Below, piece by piece: positions 1-7,351 of a stretch of DNA of 64,000 nt. The notes under the pieces were generated by a model that saw only the letters and a list, made by a program, of their open reading frames with translations, searched no databases and had not been told where the DNA came from. Source of the DNA: Pseudomonas extremaustralis (lineage in GTDB: Bacteria > Pseudomonadota > Gammaproteobacteria > Pseudomonadales > Pseudomonadaceae); assembly GCF_900102035.1 (NCBI RefSeq), contig NZ_LT629689.1, forward strand, positions 1,488,001 through 1,552,000. Reading direction: 5' to 3'. Made by a program: the position numbers and the translations under genes. Within the stretch, counting starts at the first letter, position 1; every line of letters begins with the position of its first letter.

Positions 1-2
1 TT

Positions 3-1214
3 CTCAAAACCGGGGCAGATACGTTGGTCCAGACTGCGATCAACGGCGGCAGTTTGGGCGATAATTTTGCCAACAATTTGTTGGGGGCTGTAATCAATAT
101 CGCCGGTGCCGTGGCCGCCAATCAGATCGGTGAAATTAATCGAGTCGACGGTAGCCCCACCAAAATTGCGGCCCATGCTTTGCTCGGTGGCCTGAAGTCG
201 ATGGCCATGGGCGGCGACTTCCAGACAGGCGCCTTGGCAGGCGGTGCCAACGAAGCAATGGTGCAATACCTCGCAGGCCTGGTACTGCCGGGTAACTACA
301 ACCCCAACCTACCGGGCAATCAGCAGGCTCAAGTCAACTTGATGGCGATGTCTCAGCTGTTGGGTGTTCTGGCTGCTGTAGTGACGGGAGGGGATCCGGA
401 AATCGCGGCCAACATCGCTGCGAATGCCACGCAGTACAACTATTTGAGCCACTCGGATCTGGAGCGGGCTTCCAAGGAGCTTTTGGGGTGCGGTAACGAC
501 ACAAAATGCGCGGAAGATGCTTATACGAAATATCACGATCTGAGCGCTGAGCAGACGGCCCAAGCCTATGTGGCCTGCGCAAATGACAAAAACGCTTGCG
601 CACGTATCTCGACACTCGTCAACGAAGCTGAGGTGGCCTCGGCAAAATTCAAGGACATGGCCGCCACTGCACCTCCTGCGGTTGCCAACATGCTCAACAT
701 GCTGATTGCCGAAAATTATGGCTTTCAGAATGACTTAGCGGGCGTTACATCGGGTACAGTTGCTGAGCTTTTGGCCACGAAGCTTGGGCTTTCTCCTGAG
801 CGTGCAGCAGAGCTTGTCGTTGCAGTTAGATTGGGCGTTGCGGCTTTTAATGCGGCAAAAAGCGGTGGTGGTGCAAAAGGCATCCAGAAGGTTCCAGGTT
901 TGGGAGAGGTAGATGACTTCTTTGCATCACAATCGACTAACCTCAATAAAAAGCTGGGAGCAAAAATTGGTGAGGGGCGCTTACCCTATGAGGCAAGTAG
1001 GACTGGTGTAGACCAGGCTAAGGCAACGGTTAAAGAAACCCTAGAGAACGCTACATCTGTGAGTCCAGTAATTCCCAGCTCAACCGTTCGAGGTAATTAC
1101 GATCTCGTTCATGTATACAGCTCTAAGACTAATAGCACCGTAAGCTTAAGGGTGCTGCCGGATGGAAAATATGAGTTTGATACATTAATTCCAGAGAAAT
1201 CATCGAAGTTTTAA
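3..1214 (+). CDS. CdiA/filamentous haemagglutinin-type toxin, C-terminal part (5' end outside window)
   Basis: The frame is open to the left edge, so this is the last ~403 residues of a much larger two-partner-secretion exoprotein. The visible part has the Gly/Ala-rich pre-toxin segment typical of these proteins (KIAAHALLGGL, GALAGGANEA), then a YNYLSH stretch that takes the place of the VENN motif before a Cys-containing pretoxin region. The variable toxin tip is roughly the last 110 residues, ends in SSKF, and has lower GC than the upstream part. I think the tip could be a BECR-fold nuclease, but this is an impression, not shown. The gene is followed after 18 bases by a small AT-rich gene, the usual place for the immunity gene. 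The family acts by contact-dependent delivery of the C-terminal toxin into neighbouring cells. Confidence 0.8.
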   Translation, partial: LKTGADTLVQTAINGGSLGDNFANNLLGAVINIAGAVAANQIGEINRVDGSPTKIAAHALLGGLKSMAMGGDFQTGALAGGANEAMVQYLAGLVLPGNYNPNLPGNQQAQVNLMAMSQLLGVLAAVVTGGDPEIAANIAANATQYNYLSHSDLERASKELLGCGNDTKCAEDAYTKYHDLSAEQTAQAYVACANDKNACARISTLVNEAEVASAKFKDMAATAPPAVANMLNMLIAENYGFQNDLAGVTSGTVAELLATKLGLSPERAAELVVAVRLGVAAFNAAKSGGGAKGIQKVPGLGEVDDFFASQSTNLNKKLGAKIGEGRLPYEASRTGVDQAKATVKETLENATSVSPVIPSSTVRGNYDLVHVYSSKTNSTVSLRVLPDGKYEFDTLIPEKSSKF

Positions 1215-1232
1215 TGTGGGGGGTGAGAGTCT

Positions 1233-1664
1233 ATGCTGATAAATGAAGTTTTGTGCGATATCAGATTTCGTTCTTTTTTTATGAGTAGAGATTTGGTTTG
1301 TGAATTTTTGGTGCTGTTTTTTAGAATGTCTATTACAGGATGGGTATCGCTAACGATTAGCGAGGGCGTATCAAAATTTACAGTGCTAAATTCAGAGCCG
1401 GGACTGCTAGAGTTGTCAGAAATTAGTGATGATTTTGCCTACCCGATTAGATCGTTAAACGGTCTAGATAATTTTTTAGGGTTAGAAATTTTGGCCGTGT
1501 ACGAGTACAGAATTAAGAATGTTGACGAAGGTTGCGTTGGGGTATATCTGGATTTTGGTGGTTATGGACTTAGTGTTATTGAGTCTGATGAATGCTTGTC
1601 GATTGTAGAGGGTACGATGCAATATTTGGATGGCGAGATTTCTCCATGTAAAATAGAAGTTTAG
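1233..1664 (+). CDS. Candidate CDI immunity protein
   Basis: A 143-residue AT-rich gene that starts 18 bases after the CdiA-type toxin, with a GGGGGTGAG ribosome site before ATG 1233. It is acidic in its C-terminal half (several DE-rich stretches, e.g. EISDD and ESDE) and has no signal peptide or clear membrane segment. I do not recognise its family. Its position directly behind the toxin tip, its small size and its low GC are what mark it as the cognate immunity gene. In-frame ATGs at about 1278 and 1326 are possible alternative starts, because the first 30 residues are unusually hydrophobic and Phe-rich compared with the rest. Confidence 0.6.
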   Translation: MLINEVLCDIRFRSFFMSRDLVCEFLVLFFRMSITGWVSLTISEGVSKFTVLNSEPGLLELSEISDDFAYPIRSLNGLDNFLGLEILAVYEYRIKNVDEGCVGVYLDFGGYGLSVIESDECLSIVEGTMQYLDGEISPCKIEV

Positions 1665-1867
1665 TTGGTGCAAAAGGGGCTGTAATTCCAAAAGGTTTTT
1701 CAAGTGCAGACGATTTTGTGCGCTTTGGCACAGATACGCGAGAGGGTTTGGCTCGCGCTGGCTATGAGAATGTAGAGCCAATTCTTCAAGGAAGTGCCGT
1801 AACAGGTAAAAGTTTTAAAACTGGGGAGGCATTTGACGTTGGAAAAGGGGACAGATTTATTTTTTGA
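1652..1867 (+). pseudogene. Orphan CDI toxin remnant (NTase-like tip), truncated by a RAYT element
   Basis: Right after the immunity gene, a frame without a start codon reads as a second toxin tip: VGAKGAVIPKGF, then a DDFVRFGT segment and QGSAVTGKSF...GEAFDVG. I recall a group of haemagglutinin toxin tips with a GSxVTG...DVGRxSDFD pattern that resembles nucleotidyltransferases; here the frame stops before the DxD part. The last codons (KGDRFIF and stop) are encoded by the inverted repeat of the transposase unit, so the insertion made the present 3' end. If the unit is removed, the sequence joins as DVG followed by an Arg codon and then reaches a stop four codons later, so further decay is likely. 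Such displaced tips are common behind CDI immunity genes. Confidence 0.6.
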
Positions 1868-2625
1868 TTTTTTGCTAAGCTGAAAGCTTCCACGGAGGAG
1901 AAGTCAAATATGCCCAGGATGCGACGTATTGTTTTACCGAATTACCCACACCATATCGTACAACGCGGTCATAACCGTCAGGTGGTGTTTGCCGTTTCAG
2001 AGGATTATCAGCGCTACCTCGCAGATCTGCACGAGCTTAAGGATGCATTTGGCGTAAAAGTCTACGCCTACTGTCTGATGACCAATCATGTTCATCTGTT
2101 GCTGGCTCCGGGGGAGTCGGTCGCTGGGTTGGGGCAGTTGATGAAGGCTCTAGCTGCACGTGCGACGCGCTACCGCAATCGATTGGAGGGACGTTCAGGC
2201 ACTTTTTGGGAAAGCCGTTACAAATCCAGTGTGGTGCAGTCGGACTCTTACTTGCTTGCCTGTTGTCGTTACATCGAATTGAATCCTGTACGAGCTCGTA
2301 TGGTGTCGGATGCTGCGGATTATCCGTGGTCAAGCTATCGAATCCGGGTAGGTGATGTGCCAGACGGCCATTGGCTGGACGCTGATCCATGCTTTGTTGC
2401 TCTGGGTGATACAGCTACGGAGCGTTGTCATCGGTATGAGGAGTTCGTACGCCAAGCTGTTCCAGCGGATGAGATCAGGTTAATACGCGATGCTTTGCAG
2501 CGAGGTCAGTTGACGGGGACGAGCCGTTTCGTGGATGAGGTGGAGCGGATTGTTGGTGTACGGATAGAGCAACGAGGACAGGGCCGGCCGAGCGGGAATT
2601 TGGGAAAATAAATCTGTCCCCTTTT
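1843..2625 (+). mobile_element. Lone RAYT unit with perfect 21-bp inverted ends
   Basis: A 783-bp unit bounded by perfect inverted repeats at 1843-1863 (begins AAAAGGGGACAG) and 2605-2625 (ends CTGTCCCCTTTT). A GG dinucleotide lies just outside each end. The only gene inside is a Y1-type transposase whose stop codon overlaps the right repeat. The left repeat lies in the orphan toxin remnant and provides its stop codon. I have seen this repeat next to RAYT genes in other proteobacteria; whether the unit still moves cannot be judged here. Confidence 0.7.
1910..2611 (+). CDS. REP-associated tyrosine transposase (Y1_Tnp / IS200-like)
   Basis: 233 residues. The N-terminus (MPRMRRIVLPNYPHHIVQRGHNR) and the YCLMTNHVHLLL segment around residue 60 with its HxH metal pair are hallmarks of the Y1 transposase family, followed by SGTFWESRYKSS and CRYIELNPVRARM, which typify RAYTs. 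The catalytic Tyr is most likely in the CRYIELNP motif region. These single-strand nucleases cut and join at REP-type hairpins. The gene has a GGAGGAG site before ATG 1910. It stands alone within 21-bp inverted repeats and is not flanked by the GGCGAGC-type REPs found elsewhere in the window, so it probably acts on its own ends. Confidence 0.85.
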   Translation: MPRMRRIVLPNYPHHIVQRGHNRQVVFAVSEDYQRYLADLHELKDAFGVKVYAYCLMTNHVHLLLAPGESVAGLGQLMKALAARATRYRNRLEGRSGTFWESRYKSSVVQSDSYLLACCRYIELNPVRARMVSDAADYPWSSYRIRVGDVPDGHWLDADPCFVALGDTATERCHRYEEFVRQAVPADEIRLIRDALQRGQLTGTSRFVDEVERIVGVRIEQRGQGRPSGNLGK

Positions 2626-2678
2626 GGTCGCTTTGGGTCCTGATACAAATTTATTTTATAGACTTGCTGGAGCATAAC

Positions 2679-3311
2679 GTGAACAAAACTCTTGGTGTCA
2701 CTCTTTTGGCTTTCCTGATTCAAGGCTGCAGTTATCAGAAAACAAACGTCAATAACGAAATTGAAAAAGCCAAATATGATCCTCAGTTCAATTCTCGCGT
2801 CAGAGTATTCAGTTCGCCCGAGGTCACGGGTAGATATAAGTCGTTTGAAAACTGCGAGCAAACCCATCAAATAAAAAATGAAAATGATGCAGGCTTTAAG
2901 GGCTTTAGAGATCGTACGCCCACCAAAACATACATATTATGGCGGCGTGCTGATTTGTTGGGGATGATGGAGGAGGATTATAAGAATAGAGTCATTGGAG
3001 TGCCTCCGACAGTAACCACTGAATCAGTCAAGGCGGACCGGTTAGGCTATAACGAATATGTAGTGCCTGCCGGAAAGCCTACGGTATTTGTGATGAACTA
3101 CTTGGCAGTATCTGATTCTGGTAGATTTTGGTGTCACCCTGATTCGGCCTATTTGACTCCCGTGGAAGGTAAGGATTATGAGGTAAAGCTAGAGCTTGAA
3201 AAAACTAATTTAATGTCAACCGTGTGCAAAGTTGTAGTGAGCGAAATAACAGGTGGTGAATCGATAAGGTCTGTTCAATCTGTAAGTTCGAACTCCTGTG
3301 CGAGTCGTTAA
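2679..3311 (+). CDS. Putative lipoprotein of unknown function
   Basis: Start taken at GTG 2679 because a GGAG site ends six bases before it and it gives a clean lipoprotein signal (VNKTLGVTLLAFLIQGC, Cys at residue 17). The mature part of ~194 residues is polar with Cys at several places (FENCEQ, RFWCHPD, STVCK, NSCAS), which could form disulfides in the periplasm. No family recognised. It lies just behind the RAYT unit and its AT content matches the toxin/immunity genes, so it may belong to the same accessory stretch. Confidence 0.65.
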   Translation: MNKTLGVTLLAFLIQGCSYQKTNVNNEIEKAKYDPQFNSRVRVFSSPEVTGRYKSFENCEQTHQIKNENDAGFKGFRDRTPTKTYILWRRADLLGMMEEDYKNRVIGVPPTVTTESVKADRLGYNEYVVPAGKPTVFVMNYLAVSDSGRFWCHPDSAYLTPVEGKDYEVKLELEKTNLMSTVCKVVVSEITGGESIRSVQSVSSNSCASR

Positions 3312-3470
3312 TATGTGGGCGGATTAATATATGTAGTTGAGGTCTTCTATTGCAAAGAGGTAGTGTGTAAGTGAGTTCGTGGCTTTAATCTTTTGAAGTG
3401 GCGACGCAAAGATAGGAGGAGCACGATCGGTGCCAACTTATCGAGACTTCTACATTTGTTGCATTCCAGA

Positions 3471-3761
3471 CTACTTCAATGTGCTTTCTCGGATGGCTTG
3501 GTGATTTGCCACGACTTCGTCTATGACAGTTCGGAAGACTTTCTGAATCAGTTCGATGCTAACCCCGTACTGTGCAGCTAGAACGGAATATCTTTGTGCT
3601 TGTATGGCCTCGCGAGAAGGGTCGACAGCTTCCAAGCTCTTTGCTGCTTTGATAATGCCAACCTTGCTTGTAGCGATAAATCTCAGCGCGAGAATCTTGA
3701 TGAGCTCTTCATCCAAACTGTCAATTTCCGTCCTCAATTGCCCCAACTCATCACCGTTCAT
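3471..3761 (-). CDS. Chorismate mutase type II family protein
   Basis: 96 residues from ATG 3761, chosen because GGAGGT sits seven bases upstream. The sequence follows the AroQ helical fold: LRTEIDSLDEELIKILALRF, then KVGIIKAAK and a PSREAIQAQRYSVLAAQYG segment and a final helix. AroQ enzymes convert chorismate to prephenate; small stand-alone copies also include isochorismate-pyruvate lyases such as PchB. The conserved R11/K39-type positions are present as R and K, so it may be active. There is no obvious operon partner; the next gene on this strand is a regulator upstream. Confidence 0.65.
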   Translation of the reverse strand: MNGDELGQLRTEIDSLDEELIKILALRFIATSKVGIIKAAKSLEAVDPSREAIQAQRYSVLAAQYGVSIELIQKVFRTVIDEVVANHQAIRESTLK

Positions 3762-3863
3762 GCAGGTTACCTCCACTTTAAGCGCCAGAACTCGGATTTG
3801 ACTGGGCCTAGAACAATATTTTCAGTTAGGAAAATTTCAAATAGGCCCCAATGTTGCCCCTCA

Positions 3864-3888
3864 GTTCGCTCGTGATACACGAGCGAAC
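3864..3888. terminator. Perfect 11-bp-arm hairpin downstream of the XRE-cupin gene
   Basis: Arms GTTCGCTCGTG (3864-3874) and its exact complement (3878-3888) with a 3-base loop, 17 bases past the stop of the gene at 3905. No U-run follows on the minus strand, so it may be a terminator of unusual type or a protein site. Confidence 0.45.
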
Positions 3889-3904
3889 GAAAATGGCACC
3901 CACC

Positions 3905-4486
3905 TCAGGAGTGCTCTATCACCATCACCGCCGTAGTGTCCACCTCAAGTGCTTCGAACACGTGGGGCACATTCGCCAGATAGCTGATGTAATCGCCAGC
4001 ATTCAGCAACACAGGTCCGCTCGCCGGGCCAATATGGGCGCTGCCGCTGCACAACACAACGTGCTCTACGGTTCCCGGTGGGTGAGGCTGAGACAGCCGA
4101 ACTTCGCCGGGCTGCACCTTAAGGCGGTAGATGTCGCGCTGTACTCCCGCCGGGCAATCGGCAAGCAGTGTCGCTGCGTAATTGGCGGTCTCGGCGTAGG
4201 TGGTCATGCCCTCGTTGGCGCGAATCACCCGCAACGGCTGTTGGGGTTGCTCGAAGAACCGGGTGACTTGCAAACCCATTGCCATCGCCAGCGACCACAA
4301 GGTTTCGATGCTGGGGTTACCGATTCCTGACTCCAATTGAGACAAGGTCGACTTAGCCACCCCGGCGCGCTTCGCCAGCTCGGTCAAGGAAAGTCCGGCG
4401 GCCAAGCGTTCGCGTTTGATTGAAAGCGCTAGCAGATCGATTCGGCTCGGGTTATTTCTTGGTGGAGTGTTCGTTATGTCGGTCAT
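3905..4486 (-). CDS. XRE-family transcription regulator with cupin domain
   Basis: 193 residues: a helix-turn-helix near residues 22-75 (RLAAGLSLTELAKRAGVAKSTLSQLESG) and a C-terminal cupin (about 120-190, QPHPPGTVEHVVLCSG...GDYISYLANVPHVFEA). Regulators of this form control amino-acid or amine metabolism and often an adjoining transporter. It is transcribed away from an EamA-family exporter with 150 bases between, so it probably controls that gene and itself. The repeats at 4534-4562 are candidate operator sites. Confidence 0.85.
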   Translation of the reverse strand: MTDITNTPPRNNPSRIDLLALSIKRERLAAGLSLTELAKRAGVAKSTLSQLESGIGNPSIETLWSLAMAMGLQVTRFFEQPQQPLRVIRANEGMTTYAETANYAATLLADCPAGVQRDIYRLKVQPGEVRLSQPHPPGTVEHVVLCSGSAHIGPASGPVLLNAGDYISYLANVPHVFEALEVDTTAVMVIEHS

Positions 4487-4533
4487 CTGTTTTATAGATC
4501 GTCCGTAACTGGTTGACGCTCTTTGGTGCTGCG

Positions 4534-4562
4534 TTCATTATAGTAGTCATTAATTCATTATA
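4534..4562. promoter_or_regulatory. Direct repeats TTCATTATA, 20 bp apart, in the XRE/EamA divergent region
   Basis: TTCATTATA occurs at 4534-4542 and again at 4554-4562, two helical turns apart, between the divergent regulator and exporter. On the minus strand each contains a TATAATG-like box. They could be the operator of the XRE-cupin regulator or part of the promoters. Confidence 0.35.
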
Positions 4563-4640
4563 TCGTTCGTTTTGCCGAGGCAGCATCGGCGAACTTCGGC
4601 TTAGGTTACGGCAATGTCGACAGTAAGGAAGCAGTGAGTG

Positions 4641-5534
4641 ATGAAGTCGCAATCCCGTGGGGCGTTCGAGATGATCTCAGCCATGGTTATCTCCGGCACG
4701 GTGGGCTGGTTCGTCATTATGTCGGGGCAGGCCCCGGAGGCTGTGGTGTTCTGGCGTTGTTTGTTCGGTGCCCTGGCGATGCTGGTCACGTGCCTGGTGC
4801 TTGGGGTGCTGCGTCGGTCCGTGATCAGCGCCCGACAGTTCATTCTGGTATGCCTGGGCGGGGTGGCGCTGATCCTCAACTGGGTGCTGCTGTTCAGTGC
4901 CTACAAACATTCCTCTATCGCCATTGCCACTGTGGTCTACCACGTTCAGCCGTTCATGCTGGTCGGTCTGGGTGTGTTGTTGTTCGCTGAGCGCCTCAAC
5001 GCCGTAAAGGTTGGCTGGCTGCTCTTGGCCTTCGCCGGGCTGATGTTGATCGTGTCTGCAAAGGGCAGTGGACAGTCCACTGCCACCGACTACTGGCTCG
5101 GCATCTGCCTCGCGCTGGCTTCGGCTTTCTTCTACGCCGTGGCGGCGGCGATCGCCAAGCGCCTCAAGGACTTGCCCGCGCACTTGATCGTGCTGATCCA
5201 GATGGTGGTAGGCGTGCTGGTCCTGGCCCCGTTCGTGGATTTCGGCAGGGTCGATACGGTCGAGGGCGCCTGGACCTATCTGATCATCATCGGCGTGGTC
5301 CATACCGGGCTCATGTCGACCCTGTTGTACAGCGCCATCCAGAAAATCCCCACGGCGCTGGTTGGCGCACTGTCGTTCATCTATCCGATCGTCGCCATCC
5401 TGGTCGACTGGGTTGCCTTCGCCCATCCGCTCAGCGCCCTGCAAGTAATTGGCGCGAGTGCGATCCTGCTGGCCGCTGCGGGCATGAACTTCGGTTGGTC
5501 ACTGGGACGCGCGGCAAGTCAGGAAGTGGCTTAG
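4641..5534 (+). CDS. EamA/DMT-family transporter
   Basis: 297 residues from ATG 4641 (AAGGAAG nine bases upstream; the GTG one codon earlier is less likely). About ten membrane segments in two EamA halves (residues ~10-140 and ~150-285) with the usual Pro/Gly-rich helices. EamA proteins export amino acids and other small metabolites across the inner membrane. The substrate cannot be read from the sequence. It is divergent from an XRE-cupin regulator, which is a common pair in Pseudomonas. It is the last chromosomal gene before the left end of the island. Confidence 0.85.
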   Translation: MKSQSRGAFEMISAMVISGTVGWFVIMSGQAPEAVVFWRCLFGALAMLVTCLVLGVLRRSVISARQFILVCLGGVALILNWVLLFSAYKHSSIAIATVVYHVQPFMLVGLGVLLFAERLNAVKVGWLLLAFAGLMLIVSAKGSGQSTATDYWLGICLALASAFFYAVAAAIAKRLKDLPAHLIVLIQMVVGVLVLAPFVDFGRVDTVEGAWTYLIIIGVVHTGLMSTLLYSAIQKIPTALVGALSFIYPIVAILVDWVAFAHPLSALQVIGASAILLAAAGMNFGWSLGRAASQEVA

Positions 5535-5571
5535 GGGCTGGCGCGATGTCACACCACTGAGATGGCTTGAA

Positions 5572-5601
5572 TCAAAGACTATCAGGATCGCCAAAGAACA
5601 T
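5572..5601 (-). repeat. Left attachment site: displaced 3' end of the LysR gene
   Basis: Read on the minus strand, these 30 bases encode MFFGDPDSL and stop, the exact C-terminus of the LysR gene that ends at 29082. The codons differ at several third positions, but AAGAACAT (5594-5601) is identical to 29104-29111. This is the pattern left when an element integrates into the 3' end of a gene and brings its own replacement end. Confidence 0.7.
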
Positions 5602-5648
5602 TTTGACAGGGCTCTAGGACAGTACTTTAATCTTGAAAAAATCGATTT

Positions 5649-5670
5649 ATGCCCCCAGTCATGCCCCCAG
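5649..5670. repeat. Paired ATGCCCCC motifs near the left island end
   Basis: ATGCCCCCAG occurs at 5649-5658 and 5661-5670. The same motif pair with 12-base spacing lies beside the integrase at 28961-28981. These are candidate arm-type integrase sites about 50 bases inside the left core. The rest of 5671-5943 shows nothing I can assign. Confidence 0.5.
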
Positions 5671-5943
5671 TTGCACTGAGTGTGCAAGCGATCGCGAATG
5701 GCGATTTCTGACGCGGACCTCGGTGGCCATGGCTGGCATTCAGTGCACCCCCGTATACCGGATGACCAATCCGAATCCGGCAAATCCTTGGTGGTTCGAT
5801 GAGTCGATATCCTTATTCGAAGTTGCCCGGGCTATCTTTCAGCACCTGTCCTGAAATAAGTTGGCTGGCAGAGTGGGGGGGCTAGAGGGAGCGTCTCACC
5901 TTCGTTGTTCCTGGCCAGTCATGTCTGTGTCTTGGATCGCTGA

Positions 5944-6300
5944 TCAGTCATCAGGCAAGTGCAACTGCACGTCCATGGCGTCATGAAGGAGTCGGACGAC
6001 CTCGATCACCTCGTCATTTGCTACACGATAAAATACGACGTGGCGTGGGCTTTTGACCGTTCCATGAGGATGTTTAGCTTGCTGGCGCGAATAGACGAGG
6101 TGATAGCTGCGCAGGCCTGGTGCAAGCTCATTGCGCTCGTGGCTGCCAATGCGATAAGGCGTGGAGGCAATCGCTTGCAGCGCCGCGAGGATCAGCGCTT
6201 GATACCGTTGCCTTGCTTGATCACCGAACTGCGTCTGGGAGCGCCTGAGAATGTCGATAATGTCGGTGCGTGCCGCATCGGAAATCCGATACTGCGACAT
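5944..6300 (-). CDS. parE: ParE/RelE-family toxin
   Basis: 118 residues with the ParE pattern: YRISDAARTDIIDILRRSQTQFG at the start, a YHLVYS strand and HVVFYRVANDEVIEVVRLLHDAMD at the end. ParE toxins poison DNA gyrase; other members of the fold cut mRNA. It starts two bases after the ParD-type gene ends, so both are made from one message. A short insertion (AKHPHGTVKSPRH) lies before the last strand. Inside the island it would favour retention of the element. Confidence 0.85.
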   Translation of the reverse strand: MSQYRISDAARTDIIDILRRSQTQFGDQARQRYQALILAALQAIASTPYRIGSHERNELAPGLRSYHLVYSRQQAKHPHGTVKSPRHVVFYRVANDEVIEVVRLLHDAMDVQLHLPDD

Positions 6301-6302
6301 GC

Positions 6303-6593
6303 TCAGTGTTTCTCTTTCGTCGGGATCTTTGCCTCCAGGCTCAAGCCCTCGAGGTAGTGCTCCAGATCCCCTTCGTTCACCTGAGTAAAGCGCCCGTGTT
6401 CAAGATCCATGATGCCAATCGAGGTCGCCTGACGCAGGGCTTCAATTTTGGCAGTGTCTTCGGCGACGCGCTGCTCCAATAGCCGCAAACCTTCCCGCAT
6501 CACTTCGCTGGCATTCTGATAGCGGCCAGACTGAACAAGGTCATGGATAACCTGTTCCTGGTGAGGGGTGAGCACAACGTTTCGCGTCGCCAT
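6303..6593 (-). CDS. parD: ParD-family antitoxin
   Basis: 96 residues. The N-terminal ribbon-helix-helix (MATRNVVLTPHQEQVIHDLVQSGRYQNASEVMREGLRLLEQR, written here in outline over residues 1-43) is the ParD/CopG DNA-binding type, and the tail is the flexible toxin-binding part. First gene of the pair; it normally represses its own promoter, expected just above 6593. Confidence 0.85.
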   Translation of the reverse strand: MATRNVVLTPHQEQVIHDLVQSGRYQNASEVMREGLRLLEQRVAEDTAKIEALRQATSIGIMDLEHGRFTQVNEGDLEHYLEGLSLEAKIPTKEKH

Positions 6594-6640
6594 AATGAGC
6601 TCCAGCCTTCGGCAAACAAGTTCTATCGAGTATTGGCATT

Positions 6641-6919
6641 TTATGCCATTTTGCTGACGGACATATAGTTTGAGATTTGAATCTGACCAACTCTGTGGTA
6701 TGGGGTATGAGCGAACGCGGGATCCACATCGGCTTCCGCGACGATGGATTTCATCTTGACTTTGGCATCGATAAAGCCGTAGTCAGCCAAGACGAGAGGG
6801 TGGTCGCGGCGGCTGACGACACTCAAGCATTGCTCCTGAATGGCTTCGGCATATCCGGCAAGCTGTTCCGCGTCCCTTGGATCTGCAGCTTCAACCCCAA
6901 AAATTAGTGCCGGCAGCGA
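6641..6919 (-). pseudogene. Gene remnant, product not recognised
   Basis: A 92-codon frame without a good start reads like protein: FGVEAADPRDAEQLAGYAEA, then SVVSRRDHPLVLADYG and ADVDPAFAHTPYHRVGQIQ. Just upstream in another frame is IIDVDFWTKWVTLMGAMIAAGT, so a frameshift near 6900-6930 probably broke one gene. The upstream piece faintly resembles the C-terminal region of ketopantoate-reductase-like proteins, which is not enough for a name. Confidence 0.35.
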
Positions 6920-7351
6920 TCATCGCACCCATGAGGGTGACCCATTTCGTCCAGAAATCTACGTCTATGATACGCTCCAACGCTCGTCACTTCTTTGCAA
7001 GTGTTCGCTAAATCGTCGGCTGAATGTACCGCGCCCGTTCGATGCGTCCCAGGCGCTTACCGAGTCGCGCTGCCAGCTCCAAGTCGCCTGCGCCGTCACT
7101 ACTATGACGATGTGATGTTTCATGTCCATTGCCACTGAACGTTTTTCGGTAAGCATGCCTACTCGCTCGGCAGTGAGAAATTGAGCATTCACGGAGGGGG
7201 GGCTTCAAAAAATACGAAGCAGCGTCAGGTGATGAGCGGTCAATCCAAAATCTAGCATCAGCAGAAACGCCTGCACGAAAGGGCATGGCATTGGATTGAA
7301 AAGGAGCTCGCATTAGTGATGATGCGAGCCCGACTTTTGACATGTCCAGCG
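6920..7351. other. Island debris without an intact gene
   Basis: Short frames on the minus strand change phase often (for example a piece ending GRIERARYIQPTI at about 7008 and a piece beginning MNAQFLTAERVGMLTEKR near 7192). I read this as decayed coding sequence rather than regulatory DNA; nothing could be named. Confidence 0.3.

Noticed and set aside
2628..2678. A frame VALGPDTNLFYRLAGA after the RAYT unit as the rest of the orphan toxin
   Set aside because: It is not in the phase that continues the toxin after removal of the element, and no match to the expected DxD segment is seen.
5649..5711. A short plus-strand frame starting MPPVMPP, like the start of an integrase
   Set aside because: It stops after 20 codons with no integrase sequence; the motif is better read as paired repeats near the island end.
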